From an uncultured Bacteroidia bacterium (GTDB lineage Bacteria > Bacteroidota > Bacteroidia > Bacteroidales > UBA932), in NCBI GenBank assembly GCA_902796455.1, contig CADBPH010000372.1, forward strand, positions 1 to 8,708: DNA of 8,708 bases, read 5' to 3'. The notes beneath the pieces were generated by a model. That model did no database searches. It saw nothing but the letters and a program-made list of their open reading frames with translations, and had not been told where the DNA came from. Below, one piece after another: positions 1 through 6,966 of the stretch (its first letter is position 1; every line of letters begins with the position of its first letter). A program made the translations under genes and the position numbers.

Positions 1-947
1 CCCATGCCGAAAAAGGCGAAGCGGAAGACCCAGGCGAACATGGCGATGAGCATGACTTTCTTGATGCCGAAACGCTTCATGAAGAACGGGATCAGCAGGA
101 TACACAGCGTCTCCGATGCCTGGGAGATGGAAATCAAGGCATTGGAATTCTTGACGGCAAAGGTGTCCGCCAGCGACGGGTCTGAGGCAAAGGACCCCAG
201 GAAGGTGTTGGCATACCCGTTCGTTATCTGCAGGGAAGCCCCCAGCAGCATGGAAAAGATGAAGAAGATGGCGAACTGGCGGTCCTTGAACAGGGTGAAC
301 GCCTTCAGGCCGAAAGCTTCGGCGAGCGTCGTATCCCCGGCGGACTTGTTCACGGGGCAGGCGGGCATCGTCAGTGCGTAGGCGCAGAGGACGAAGGACA
401 GGAGACCGGAGGAGATCAGCTGTGTGTAGGAATCCTGCATGGCGACGCCGTCGATTTTCAAGAAATTCGTGACCAGCATGCTGCAGATGAACCCGACCGT
501 TCCGAAAACCCGGATGGGCGGGAAGTCCTTGACCGGATCCATCCCCTCATTTGTCAACGCATTGTAAGCGACGGAGTTAGCGATGGCGATCGTCGGCATG
601 AAGAATGCGACGCTGATGCTGTACAGGACAAAGAGCGGGGTGAAGGCGACGGCAGCCCCGGCGCTTTTGCAATACAACCCGGCGGCCACCATGAAAACCC
701 CGGCCAGGGCGTGGCAGAGTGAAAGGACCTTCTGTGCCTGGATTTTGCGGTCGGCGACGATGCCCATCAGGGTCGGCATGAAGATGGAAACGATGCCTTG
801 CATGGCAAAGAACCATTTGATCTGCGGGCCGAGGCCGATGAGTCCCAGATATCGTCCCAAAGAGGTCAGGTATGCGCCCCAGACGGCGAACTCCAGGAAA
901 TTCATCAAGATGAGCTTGAGGGTGACAGGTTTGATTTTCATCTGCAT
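1..947 (-). CDS. MFS nucleoside permease (NupG/XapB-like), 3' end outside window
   Basis: This inner-membrane transporter probably takes up nucleosides with protons. The minus-strand frame is open from 947 to the window edge, giving 315 codons of an expected 410-420, so the C-terminal quarter is missing. It starts MQMKIKPVTLKLILMNFLEF and continues AVWGAYLTSLGRYLG, the usual opening of Bacteroidota nucleoside:H+ symporters. Hydrophobic segments alternate with short loops, including IVADRK after the second segment (an MFS loop 2-3 position) and FPPIRVFGTVGF near residue 145. About eight of twelve membrane spans are present. ATG at 947 and ATG at 941 are both possible starts; neither has a clear Shine-Dalgarno. 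It is divergent from tgt across 78 bp. Family assignment is by recognition of the N-terminal half; the exact substrate (nucleoside, xanthosine or a base) cannot be read from sequence. Confidence 0.85.
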   Translation of the reverse strand, partial: MQMKIKPVTLKLILMNFLEFAVWGAYLTSLGRYLGLIGLGPQIKWFFAMQGIVSIFMPTLMGIVADRKIQAQKVLSLCHALAGVFMVAAGLYCKSAGAAVAFTPLFVLYSISVAFFMPTIAIANSVAYNALTNEGMDPVKDFPPIRVFGTVGFICSMLVTNFLKIDGVAMQDSYTQLISSGLLSFVLCAYALTMPACPVNKSAGDTTLAEAFGLKAFTLFKDRQFAIFFIFSMLLGASLQITNGYANTFLGSFASDPSLADTFAVKNSNALISISQASETLCILLIPFFMKRFGIKKVMLIAMFAWVFRFAFFGM

Positions 948-972
948 GAAGGTTTGGTTATTATTTTGTCTA

Positions 973-990
973 TTCATACAAATGTATGAA
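973..990. repeat. Perfect 8-bp inverted repeat, candidate operator
   Basis: The arms TTCATACA (973-980) and TGTATGAA (983-990) are exact reverse complements around a 2-bp AA centre. The 18-bp site covers the candidate -7 box of the minus-strand transporter gene, which is where a repressor dimer would block transcription. No regulator gene is visible nearby, so the operator role is inference. Confidence 0.5.
979..986 (-). promoter_or_regulatory. Candidate -7 box (TACATTTG) for the MFS transporter gene
   Basis: Read on the minus strand, 986-979 is TACATTTG, a full match to the Bacteroidota -7 consensus TAnnTTTG. It lies 31 nt upstream of the ATG at 947. I found no TTTG at the expected -33 spacing, so this is a half-supported promoter. 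It sits inside the perfect inverted repeat at 973-990. Confidence 0.4.
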
Positions 991-992
991 AA

Positions 993-1013
993 AATCCGTA
1001 AATTTGACGGATT
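993..1013. repeat. Perfect 7-bp inverted repeat overlapping the tgt promoter box
   Basis: AATCCGT (993-999) and ACGGATT (1007-1013) are exact reverse complements around a 7-nt AAATTTG centre. The repeat begins 2 bp after the 973-990 palindrome and encloses the candidate tgt -7 box. It could be a second operator. Confidence 0.45.
999..1006 (+). promoter_or_regulatory. Candidate -7 box (TAAATTTG) for tgt
   Basis: TAAATTTG matches the Bacteroidota -7 consensus TAnnTTTG and ends 19 nt before the tgt ATG at 1026, the same spacing as the obgE box in this window. The only upstream TTTG (965-968) is 30 nt away, too far for the usual -33 element. An A/G-rich AAAGGAA (1014-1020) could serve as ribosome binding site. 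Confidence 0.45.
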
Positions 1014-1025
1014 AAAGGAAATTAG

Positions 1026-2159
1026 ATGTTCAATTTCATACAGACCGCTTCTGACCCTTCCTCCGCCGCCCGCACGGGCGTCATCACGACCGATCACGGA
1101 CAGATCCATACGCCGATTTTCATGCCGGTCGGGACTGTCGGCTCGGTCAAAGGCGTCTATCACAGGGATTTGAAGGAAGACATCCGGGCTGAAATCATCC
1201 TGGGAAACACCTACCACCTGTATCTGCGCCCCGGGTTGGAAACGCTCCGGCAGGCAGGTGGCCTGCACCGGTTCATCTCCTGGGACCGGCCCATCCTGAC
1301 GGACAGCGGCGGTTTCCAGGTTTTCTCGCTGACTCCCATCCGGAAACTGACACCGGACGGCTGCACCTTCGCGTCCCATATCGACGGATCCCGGCACACC
1401 TTTACGCCGGAAAACAATGTGGATACCCAGCGGATGATCGGGGCGGACATCATGATGGCCCTGGATGAGTGCTGCCCGGGAGATGCGCCCTATGACTATG
1501 CGGCGAAGTCCCTGCGCCTGACCCAGGGGTGGCTGGAGCGCTATCTCCGCCATTTCGACGAGACCGAACCTTTGTACGGATATGAGCAGACGGTATTTCC
1601 GATCATCCAGGGCTGCGTCTACCCGGACCTGCGCCGGCAGGCGGCCGAACATGCCCTTTCCTTCGACCGGGGCGGATATGCCATCGGCGGCCTGGCCGTG
1701 GGGGAACCGACGGAGAAGATGTACGAAATGCTCGAGGTTGTCTGTCCGATGATTCCGCAGGACAAGCCCCGGTACCTGATGGGGGTCGGCACCCCCGCCA
1801 ACATCCTCGAAGGCATCGCCCGCGGTGTGGACATGTTCGACTGCGTCATGCCCACGCGCAACGGCCGGAACGGGATGTTATTCACCTGGAACGGGATCAT
1901 GAACATGCGGAACCGCAAATGGGCGGACGATTTCTCGCCGATCGATCCCGACGGGGCCTCCTTCGTGGACCGGATGTATTCGAAAGCCTACCTGCGGCAC
2001 CTTTTCATCGCTGGCGAGATGTTTGCAGCCATGATCGCCAGCGAACACAACCTGGCGTTCTACCTGGATCTGGTCCGGCAGGCCCGTGCCCATATCGAAG
2101 CGGGGGATTTCAACCGGTGGAAAGAAGTGACCGTCAAGCGTGTGATGACTAGACTGTGA
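1026..2159 (+). CDS. tgt: Queuine/preQ1 tRNA-guanine transglycosylase lacking the zinc cysteines
   Basis: This cytoplasmic enzyme exchanges guanine-34 in the anticodon of tRNA-Asp, -Asn, -His and -Tyr for preQ1 (or queuine), a step in queuosine synthesis. At 377 aa it is full length. Visible motifs are MPVGTVGSVKG (33-43), TDSGGFQVFS (92-101) with catalytic D93, MALDECCP (144-151), IIQGC (193-197), GGLAVGE (221-227) and GVDMFDCVMPTRNGRNG (267-283), where D272 aligns with the Zymomonas nucleophile D280. The zinc site is not conserved: the positions of C318, C320 and C323 are G310, S312 and D315, while the ligand His is kept as H341 (EHNLAFY). MFNFIQ at 1026 fits family starts and follows AAAGGAA. 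It leads a four-gene run, with the permease starting 4 nt after its stop. Identity is near certain; loss of zinc is read directly from the residues. Confidence 0.97.
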   Translation: MFNFIQTASDPSSAARTGVITTDHGQIHTPIFMPVGTVGSVKGVYHRDLKEDIRAEIILGNTYHLYLRPGLETLRQAGGLHRFISWDRPILTDSGGFQVFSLTPIRKLTPDGCTFASHIDGSRHTFTPENNVDTQRMIGADIMMALDECCPGDAPYDYAAKSLRLTQGWLERYLRHFDETEPLYGYEQTVFPIIQGCVYPDLRRQAAEHALSFDRGGYAIGGLAVGEPTEKMYEMLEVVCPMIPQDKPRYLMGVGTPANILEGIARGVDMFDCVMPTRNGRNGMLFTWNGIMNMRNRKWADDFSPIDPDGASFVDRMYSKAYLRHLFIAGEMFAAMIASEHNLAFYLDLVRQARAHIEAGDFNRWKEVTVKRVMTRL

Positions 2160-2163
2160 CAAG

Positions 2164-3258
2164 ATGGACCTGACTCCGAAGAAACTCGATCTGTATATTG
2201 TGAAGAAGTTCATGTCGACCTTCTTCATCGCCATCCTGCTGATTATCGGCATCGTCATCATCTTCGACATCAGCGAGAAGATTGATGATTTCGTCGTTAA
2301 GCAGGCACCCCTGAAGGCGATCGTATTCGATTACTACCTGAACTTCGTCCCCTTTTTCATGAATATGTTCAGCCCACTGTTCGTATTCATTTCCGTCATT
2401 TTCTTCACGTCGCGGATGGCGGCGAATTCCGAGATCGTGGCAATCCTGTCCTGCGGCATCAGTTACCACCGGATGATGCGTCCGTATCTGTTTTCCGCCG
2501 CGGTGCTCGCCTTGTTGTCACTCTGCTTGAATTTGTTCATCATTCCGAGTTCCAACGCCGTCCGGCACGCCTTCGAATACCAGTATACGAAAAAGCGGGC
2601 GCAGGTGGCCGACCAGAATGTGCATTACCAGATTTCTCCCGGACAGTTCGTGTTCGTCGAGTCCTTCAGCAAGTGGAACAATACAGCGTACCGGTTCACC
2701 CTGGAACAATTCGAGGATAACCACATGGTTTCCAAGCTGTCTGCCGAGTCGGCGGCCTGGGATAGCCTGATGGGCGGATGGCACCTGAAAAAGTATTTTA
2801 TCCGGGACTATACCGAAGGAAGCATCGTGGACAATGTCCGGACCGGGGCCTCGCTGGATACAGTGATCAACCTGACGATTACGGATTTCTACCGCAAGAA
2901 AAATACGGTTGAAGACCTTCCGTACGGGGAATTGAAAGAATTGATCGAAACACAGCGCATGCGCGGGGATGCCAATGTCAAGTATTCGCAGATGGAGCAG
3001 CACAAGCGATTGTCCCTTCCGTTCTCTGCCTTTATCCTGACGATTATGGGCGTGTCTCTTTCCTCCCGCAAACGACGGGGCGGGATTGGTTGGAACCTCG
3101 CGATCGGCATCGCCCTGAGTTTCTCTTACATCTTGTTCATGCGATTCAGTGAAATGTTCGTCTATACGGGAGCTTTGCCGCCTGGGGTGGCCATCTGGCT
3201 GCCGAACCTGCTGTTTACCTTGATTGCCGGCATCCTGTATAAAATCGCGCCGAAATAA
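2164..3258 (+). CDS. LptF/LptG (YjgP/YjgQ) family LPS-export permease
   Basis: This is an inner-membrane permease subunit of the LptB2FG type of ABC exporter, which extracts LPS from the inner membrane for transfer along the Lpt bridge. The 364-aa product has the family layout: three N-terminal membrane spans (about 17-35, 60-82, 105-127), a periplasmic domain of beta-jellyroll size (about 130-280), and three C-terminal spans (about 283-300, 308-327, 341-360). The stretch [13 protein letters not shown] (88-100), between spans 2 and 3, matches the cytoplasmic coupling-helix region, where family members have an E-[IL]-xAL-x-[AS]-x-GIS pattern. It starts 4 nt after the tgt stop with no evident Shine-Dalgarno, so it is probably co-transcribed with tgt. 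Whether it is the F or the G subunit cannot be told here, so no symbol is given. The ATPase LptB and the partner permease are not in the window. Confidence 0.92.
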   Translation: MDLTPKKLDLYIVKKFMSTFFIAILLIIGIVIIFDISEKIDDFVVKQAPLKAIVFDYYLNFVPFFMNMFSPLFVFISVIFFTSRMAANSEIVAILSCGISYHRMMRPYLFSAAVLALLSLCLNLFIIPSSNAVRHAFEYQYTKKRAQVADQNVHYQISPGQFVFVESFSKWNNTAYRFTLEQFEDNHMVSKLSAESAAWDSLMGGWHLKKYFIRDYTEGSIVDNVRTGASLDTVINLTITDFYRKKNTVEDLPYGELKELIETQRMRGDANVKYSQMEQHKRLSLPFSAFILTIMGVSLSSRKRRGGIGWNLAIGIALSFSYILFMRFSEMFVYTGALPPGVAIWLPNLLFTLIAGILYKIAPK

Positions 3259-3259
3259 A

Positions 3260-3271
3260 AAACTTAAGTTT
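3260..3271. repeat. 12-bp perfect palindrome between the permease and dut
   Basis: AAACTTAAGTTT is exactly self-complementary and starts 2 nt after the permease stop codon. Within it, TAAGTTTC (3265-3272) misses the -7 consensus TAnnTTTG by one base, and no TTTG lies at -33 spacing. It could be a weak internal promoter or operator for dut, or chance in an AT-rich gap. It has no loop and no T-run, so it is not a terminator. Confidence 0.25.
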
Positions 3272-3299
3272 CGCATACAACGAAAAAACGCTCTCGAAA

Positions 3300-3734
3300 A
3301 TGAAAGTCAAGATTGTCAACCGGTCGTCCAATTCCCTGCCTGCCTATGCGACCCCATTGTCTGCCGGTATGGACCTTCGGGCAGATATCCCTGAACCGGT
3401 GGTTCTCGAACCGATGGACCGGATGCTGGTCCCTACAGGTATTTTCATCTCCCTTCCTGCCGGATACGAATGCCAGGTCCGGCCACGCAGCGGGTTGGCG
3501 GTCAAGCACGGCATCACCGTCCTGAACAGTCCGGGCACCATTGACGCCGATTACCGGGGTGAACTGAAAACCCTGCTGGTCAATCTGTCGAAAGAGCCGT
3601 TTACCATCGAACCCGGCGAGCGGATTGCGCAGATGGTGGTTTCCCGCCATGAGACGGTCGAGTGGGAAGAAGTGGAGGTTTTGGACGAAACCGACCGGGG
3701 AACCGGCGGATTCGGAAGTACAGGAACAAAATAG
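3300..3734 (+). CDS. dut: Deoxyuridine 5'-triphosphate nucleotidohydrolase (dUTPase)
   Basis: Dut hydrolyses dUTP to dUMP and pyrophosphate, keeping uracil out of DNA and supplying the dTMP precursor; it acts in the cytoplasm as a homotrimer. All five trimeric dUTPase motifs are present in order in this 144-aa protein: [10 protein letters not shown] (22-30), [10 protein letters not shown] (62-69), [14 protein letters not shown] (79-89) with the catalytic Asp at 82 and the base-stacking Tyr at 85, [11 protein letters not shown] (106-114), and [11 protein letters not shown] (133-142). Length is normal for the family. It begins 41 nt after the permease stop and ends 12 nt before murF, so it is probably part of the same transcript. 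No Shine-Dalgarno is seen before the ATG; the start is set by the MKVKIVN opening typical of the family. Confidence 0.97.
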   Translation: MKVKIVNRSSNSLPAYATPLSAGMDLRADIPEPVVLEPMDRMLVPTGIFISLPAGYECQVRPRSGLAVKHGITVLNSPGTIDADYRGELKTLLVNLSKEPFTIEPGERIAQMVVSRHETVEWEEVEVLDETDRGTGGFGSTGTK

Positions 3735-3746
3735 GGGATTCATCGT

Positions 3747-5108
3747 ATGGAAATCAGCGATTTATATAAGATCTTCCTGCAATGTGGCACGGTCTCGACG
3801 GACAGCCGGAAGATTGCGGGCGGAGAATTGTTCTTTGCCCTCAAAGGCGAGAATTTTGACGGGAATGTCTACGCGCTCAAGGCATTGGAGGGCGGAGCGG
3901 CTTATGCCGTCGTGGATGACAAGGACCGTTTCGGGGACAACGCCGGGGATTCCCGGCTGATCGTGGTAGACGATGTCCTGACGACCTTGAAGGCGCTGGC
4001 CCGCTATCACCGGGAGCATACCATGGTGGATGGGAAACGTCTGACTGTCATTGGCTTGACTGGAACGAACGGGAAGACGACCACGAAAGAACTGGTCCGT
4101 ACCGTCCTCGCCTGCAAGTATCGCGTGACGGCGACGGAGGGGAACCTGAACAACGATATCGGCGTGCCGCTTTCCCTGCTCCGGATCGGCGCGGATACCG
4201 AGCTGGCTGTCATTGAGATGGGAGCGAGCCATCCGGATGATATCGCCGCGCTGGTGGATGTCTGCGAACCGGATTACGGCCTGATCACGAATGTCGGCAA
4301 GGCGCATCTGCTGGGCTTTGGCTCCTTTGACGGCGTGAAAAAGGCGAAGGGGCAGCTGTACGATTATGTGGCCGGACACGGCAAGGCTGTATTCGTTAAC
4401 CAGGATGATCCGGATTTGGTGGAAATGGCAGCCGGCCGTCCGGGTTTGTCTGTCATTCCGTATGGGGCCGGTTACTGGGGGGCTGTCGTGCTCCCTTCCG
4501 ATGCCGCCCATCCTTTCCTGCGCATGGCTGTCCCGCAAACACCCGGCTCGGAGGCCGAGGAAGAGACCTTGCTGGGCGTCCAGACCCATCTGGTCGGGGC
4601 GTACAATGCCGCCAATGTCCTGGCAGCGTTGGCCGTGGGCCTGTATTTCGGGGTCGAACTGGAAGATGCCATCCAGGCGGTGGAGGCCTATGTGCCGGCC
4701 AATAACCGTTCCCAGATGCAAGATACCGGCCGGAACCGCCTTGTAATCGATGCCTACAACGCCAATCCGACCAGCATGGCCGCTGCCCTGGAGAACTTCA
4801 AGGGAATGCAAGATGAGAAGAAAGTCCTGATGCTGGGGGACATGCGGGAATTGGGGACGGATTCAGTCCTCGAGCATGAGGCCGTTATCCGGCAGCTGCA
4901 GGACGCCGGTTTCCCGGACGTCTATCTCGTCGGTGAGGAATTCAAGAAAGCCTTGGAACAGGTCTTCGGGGAGACGTCTCCCTATACCTGGATGCCTTCA
5001 TCCGAGGCGTTGGCCGCCTATTTGGCGGAACACCCCCTCGAAGGGGCTGTCGTCTTGATCAAAGGGTCCCGCGGGATAATGATGGAGAAGGTAATCCCTT
5101 CATTATGA
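3747..5108 (+). CDS. murF: UDP-MurNAc-tripeptide--D-Ala-D-Ala ligase
   Basis: MurF adds D-Ala-D-Ala to UDP-MurNAc-tripeptide with ATP, the last cytoplasmic step of peptidoglycan precursor synthesis. The 453-aa protein shows the Mur-ligase order: an N-terminal UDP-substrate domain with STDSRKIAGGELFFALKG (17-34), the central ATP-binding domain with P-loop GTNGKTTT (106-113), EGNLNNDIGVPLSLL, IEMGASHPDDI and ITNVGKAHLLGFGS, then VGAYNAANVLAAL, and a C-terminal domain with DAYNANPTSM, MLGDMRELG and IKGSRGIMME near the end. EGNLNNDIGVP and DAYNANPTSM are MurF-type and separate it from MurC, MurD and MurE. It starts 12 nt after the dut stop; a GGGG lies 9 nt before the ATG. The last 50 bp are overlapped tail-to-tail by the PAP2 phosphatase gene, and there is no terminator hairpin with a T-run after the stop. 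Confidence 0.97.
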   Translation: MEISDLYKIFLQCGTVSTDSRKIAGGELFFALKGENFDGNVYALKALEGGAAYAVVDDKDRFGDNAGDSRLIVVDDVLTTLKALARYHREHTMVDGKRLTVIGLTGTNGKTTTKELVRTVLACKYRVTATEGNLNNDIGVPLSLLRIGADTELAVIEMGASHPDDIAALVDVCEPDYGLITNVGKAHLLGFGSFDGVKKAKGQLYDYVAGHGKAVFVNQDDPDLVEMAAGRPGLSVIPYGAGYWGAVVLPSDAAHPFLRMAVPQTPGSEAEEETLLGVQTHLVGAYNAANVLAALAVGLYFGVELEDAIQAVEAYVPANNRSQMQDTGRNRLVIDAYNANPTSMAAALENFKGMQDEKKVLMLGDMRELGTDSVLEHEAVIRQLQDAGFPDVYLVGEEFKKALEQVFGETSPYTWMPSSEALAAYLAEHPLEGAVVLIKGSRGIMMEKVIPSL

Positions 5109-5670
5109 TGCGTCGGGCGATATAGCCGAACAAGGCTCCGTATCCGAGGCCGATCAACGTCCCGACGAGAATATCGCCGATAAAGTGTTTCCCGACGAAG
5201 ACCCGGCTGATGGAGACCAGTGCGGCCCATGTCATGATGAGAAAGGCGTAGTGCCGGTAGCGATACCGGGTGTCATTGCGGAACCCCATGAGCGTGGACA
5301 TGGCGAAGCCGAAGGAGTTCGCTGCGTGGGCGGAAAAGAAGCCGAAATAGTTGCCGCGTCCTTCCAGCATGTGCAATCCGCCGGAAATCATGTTGAAATT
5401 GTAGCAGGGCCGGAGGCGTCCGACCCAATCTTTGATCAGGTTGGAAGTCTGGTCGCAGGCGACGGTGGTCAGGGCGACGGATAGGATGACAAGCAGGGCT
5501 TTGCGCCATCCGAGCCGCCGGAACAGGAAAAAGGCGACGACCCCGTACAAGGGGAACCAGACTTGCTTTCGCGACAGGAGCATCATGCATGCGTCCGAAA
5601 ATGGGCCATGCAGGTGGTTCAGGGCCAATGTCAGGATTTCATCCCACTGATGCAACCAGTCAATCCACAT
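5059..5670 (-). CDS. PAP2-type membrane phosphatase
   Basis: This inner-membrane phosphatase of the PAP2/vanadium-haloperoxidase superfamily has its active site on the periplasmic side. The 203-aa protein has the three signature motifs: KDWVGRLRP (80-88, K-x6-RP), FFSAHAANS (111-119, a PSGH variant with H115), and SRVFVGKHFIGD (155-166, SR-x5-H-x3-D). Several hydrophobic spans surround them, for example about 40-50, 58-72, 142-154 and 167-184. Substrates in the family include undecaprenyl pyrophosphate, phosphatidylglycerol phosphate and lipid A phosphates; a role in carrier-lipid recycling or lipid A dephosphorylation is likely but not decidable here. The ATG lies 7 nt after the obgE stop, with GGAG just before it, so it is the second gene of an obgE unit. 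Its last 16 codons overlap the murF 3' end; the tail GLPSPSLSRGTL looks like non-conserved extension. Confidence 0.9.
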   Translation of the reverse strand: MWIDWLHQWDEILTLALNHLHGPFSDACMMLLSRKQVWFPLYGVVAFFLFRRLGWRKALLVILSVALTTVACDQTSNLIKDWVGRLRPCYNFNMISGGLHMLEGRGNYFGFFSAHAANSFGFAMSTLMGFRNDTRYRYRHYAFLIMTWAALVSISRVFVGKHFIGDILVGTLIGLGYGALFGYIARRIIMKGLPSPSLSRGTL

Positions 5671-5677
5671 GCTCCGG

Positions 5678-6670
5678 TCAATTGTTCAGTGCTGCCCAGA
5701 GCAGGTCTTTCAGTTCAGGAAGGCCTTCTCCGGTAATGGAAGAGATGAAAACATGCGGGAGGTCTTCCGGCAGCTTCTTCTCGATTTTCGCTTTGTCTTT
5801 CTCTGCGATCAGGTCGCATTTGGTAATGGCCAGGACGCGGTCTTTCGCCAATAATTCCGGATTGTATTCGCGCAGTTCCCCGAGCAGGATCCGATATCCC
5901 TTGGCAATGTCCTTTTCCTCGGCGGAGACCATGAACAGCAGAACGGAATTCCGCTCGATATGCCGCAGGAAGCGCAGCCCGATGCCTTTCCCTTCGTGGG
6001 CGCCTTCGATGATGCCGGGGATGTCCGCCATGACGAAAGACTGGTCGTCATAATACCGGACGATTCCCAGGTTCGGCTCCAGCGTCGTAAAGGCATAGTT
6101 GGCGATCTTGGGCTTGGCGGAGGTGATCGATGCAAGCAGGGTGGATTTGCCGGCATTGGGGAAACCGACCAGCCCGACATCAGCCAATACCTTGAGTTCC
6201 AGGATGAACCATCCTTCCTGCCCCTCTTCGCCGCTTTGTGCATAGCGGGGCGTCTGGTTGGTGGCGCTCTTGAAATTGTTGTTGCCCAGTCCGCCCCGGC
6301 CACCCTGGCAGAGGATGCGTTCCTGACCGGGCTCCACCATTTCGAACAAGACCTCCTGGGACTCGCCGTCTTTTACGACAGTCCCTACCGGTATATCCAG
6401 GAAGATATCTTCTCCTTGTTTGCCTTTGCAGAGGGCGGCTCCGCCCGGCGCTCCGTTTTCGGCTTTGATGAATTTGCGGTACCGGAGATGGATGAGGGTC
6501 CACATCTGCGGATTGGTCCGCAGGATGATGTGCCCGCCCCGGCCGCCGTCTCCGCCGTCCGGGCCGCCTTTGGGGATGTATTTCGCCCGGTGCAGGTGGG
6601 CTGATCCGGCTCCGCCATGTCCGCTGGCGCAGAAGATCTTCACATAGTCTATGAAATTCGATTCGGCCAT
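5678..6670 (-). CDS. obgE: Ribosome-associated GTPase ObgE/CgtA
   Basis: Obg is an essential GTPase that binds the 50S subunit and links late ribosome assembly to growth and stress signals. The 330-aa product has the glycine-rich Obg domain first (about 1-158, with [14 protein letters not shown] at 35-48 and [20 protein letters not shown] at 123-142). The G domain follows: G1 GFPNAGKST (169-177), switch I TT at 195-196, G3 DIPG (216-219), G4 TKCD (283-286, for the usual NKxD) and G5 SSITGEG (310-316). There is no C-terminal OCT domain. [12 protein letters not shown] at 6670 matches family starts. A strong -7 box lies 19 nt upstream, and the PAP2 gene follows 7 nt after the stop. Confidence 0.97.
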   Translation of the reverse strand: MAESNFIDYVKIFCASGHGGAGSAHLHRAKYIPKGGPDGGDGGRGGHIILRTNPQMWTLIHLRYRKFIKAENGAPGGAALCKGKQGEDIFLDIPVGTVVKDGESQEVLFEMVEPGQERILCQGGRGGLGNNNFKSATNQTPRYAQSGEEGQEGWFILELKVLADVGLVGFPNAGKSTLLASITSAKPKIANYAFTTLEPNLGIVRYYDDQSFVMADIPGIIEGAHEGKGIGLRFLRHIERNSVLLFMVSAEEKDIAKGYRILLGELREYNPELLAKDRVLAITKCDLIAEKDKAKIEKKLPEDLPHVFISSITGEGLPELKDLLWAALNN

Positions 6671-6689
6671 AACTCGGTCTTTTCTGCTG

Positions 6690-6717
6690 CAAAGATACTG
6701 CTTTTTTCTACATCAAA
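6690..6717 (-). promoter_or_regulatory. obgE promoter, Bacteroidota type
   Basis: On the minus strand, TTTG (6717-6714) and TATCTTTG (6697-6690) are separated by 16 nt. The second box is an exact TAnnTTTG followed by CA, as is common in Bacteroidales. Transcription would start near 6683, leaving a leader of roughly 13 nt before the ATG at 6670. The -33 spacing is slightly short of the usual 19-21 nt. Confidence 0.65.
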
Positions 6718-6791
6718 TCACAACTTGCCCAGTTTCGCTTCCGAGTGTACCTGAATCCTCTTTCTGCCACATGCTCCAGTCACGATGCGTT

Positions 6792-6833
6792 GCCATGAAA
6801 TGAAAAAACAAGGCGGTATTTTCATTTCATGGC
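6792..6833. repeat. Perfect 15-bp inverted repeat with 12-nt spacer
   Basis: GCCATGAAATGAAAA (6792-6806) and TTTTCATTTCATGGC (6819-6833) are exact reverse complements, separated by 12 nt (AACAAGGCGGTA). There is no T-run after either arm, so it is not a standard intrinsic terminator. Short words recur on both sides: CTCCAG at 6774 and 6858, CGATGCG at 6783 and 6850, GCGTTGC at 6787 and 6873. It could be an operator, an RNA hairpin or the remains of a small mobile repeat. Confidence 0.6.
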
Positions 6834-6966
6834 CGGTGGGTACCTCATGCGATGCGGCTCCAGCCTTCTTCAGCGTTGCGGATTATGTAGAAGTGTCTCC
6901 TCGTTTTCCGTAAGTGCGAATATACTGATTATTTGGGGGTACTACAACTCAAAATAAAGGTTTATC

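Noticed and set aside
583..1173. 196-codon plus-strand frame crossing the MFS gene, the divergent region and the start of tgt
   Set aside because: It overlaps two well-supported genes and the promoter region between them, and has no motif of its own.
2518..3276. 252-codon minus-strand reading frame antisense to the LptFG-type permease
   Set aside because: It is rich in R, Q, H and P as expected for the complement of a membrane-protein gene, and has no recognisable domain.
3762..4811. 349-codon minus-strand reading frame antisense to murF
   Set aside because: It runs exactly opposite the conserved core of murF, has no domain or signal and is low-complexity in character; it is a shadow of GC-biased codon use.
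5034..5076. CCCC-TCGAA-GGGG hairpin (5034-5046) and TCCCGCGGGA palindrome (5067-5076) near the murF end, considered as a bidirectional terminator
   Set aside because: They lie inside coding sequence, have no T-run on either strand, and the second simply encodes the conserved Ser-Arg-Gly of MurF.
6718..6825. 35-codon minus-strand frame just upstream of the obgE promoter
   Set aside because: Its start lies within an arm of the 15-bp inverted repeat, there is no Shine-Dalgarno and the product resembles nothing I know; this is within chance expectation for the region.
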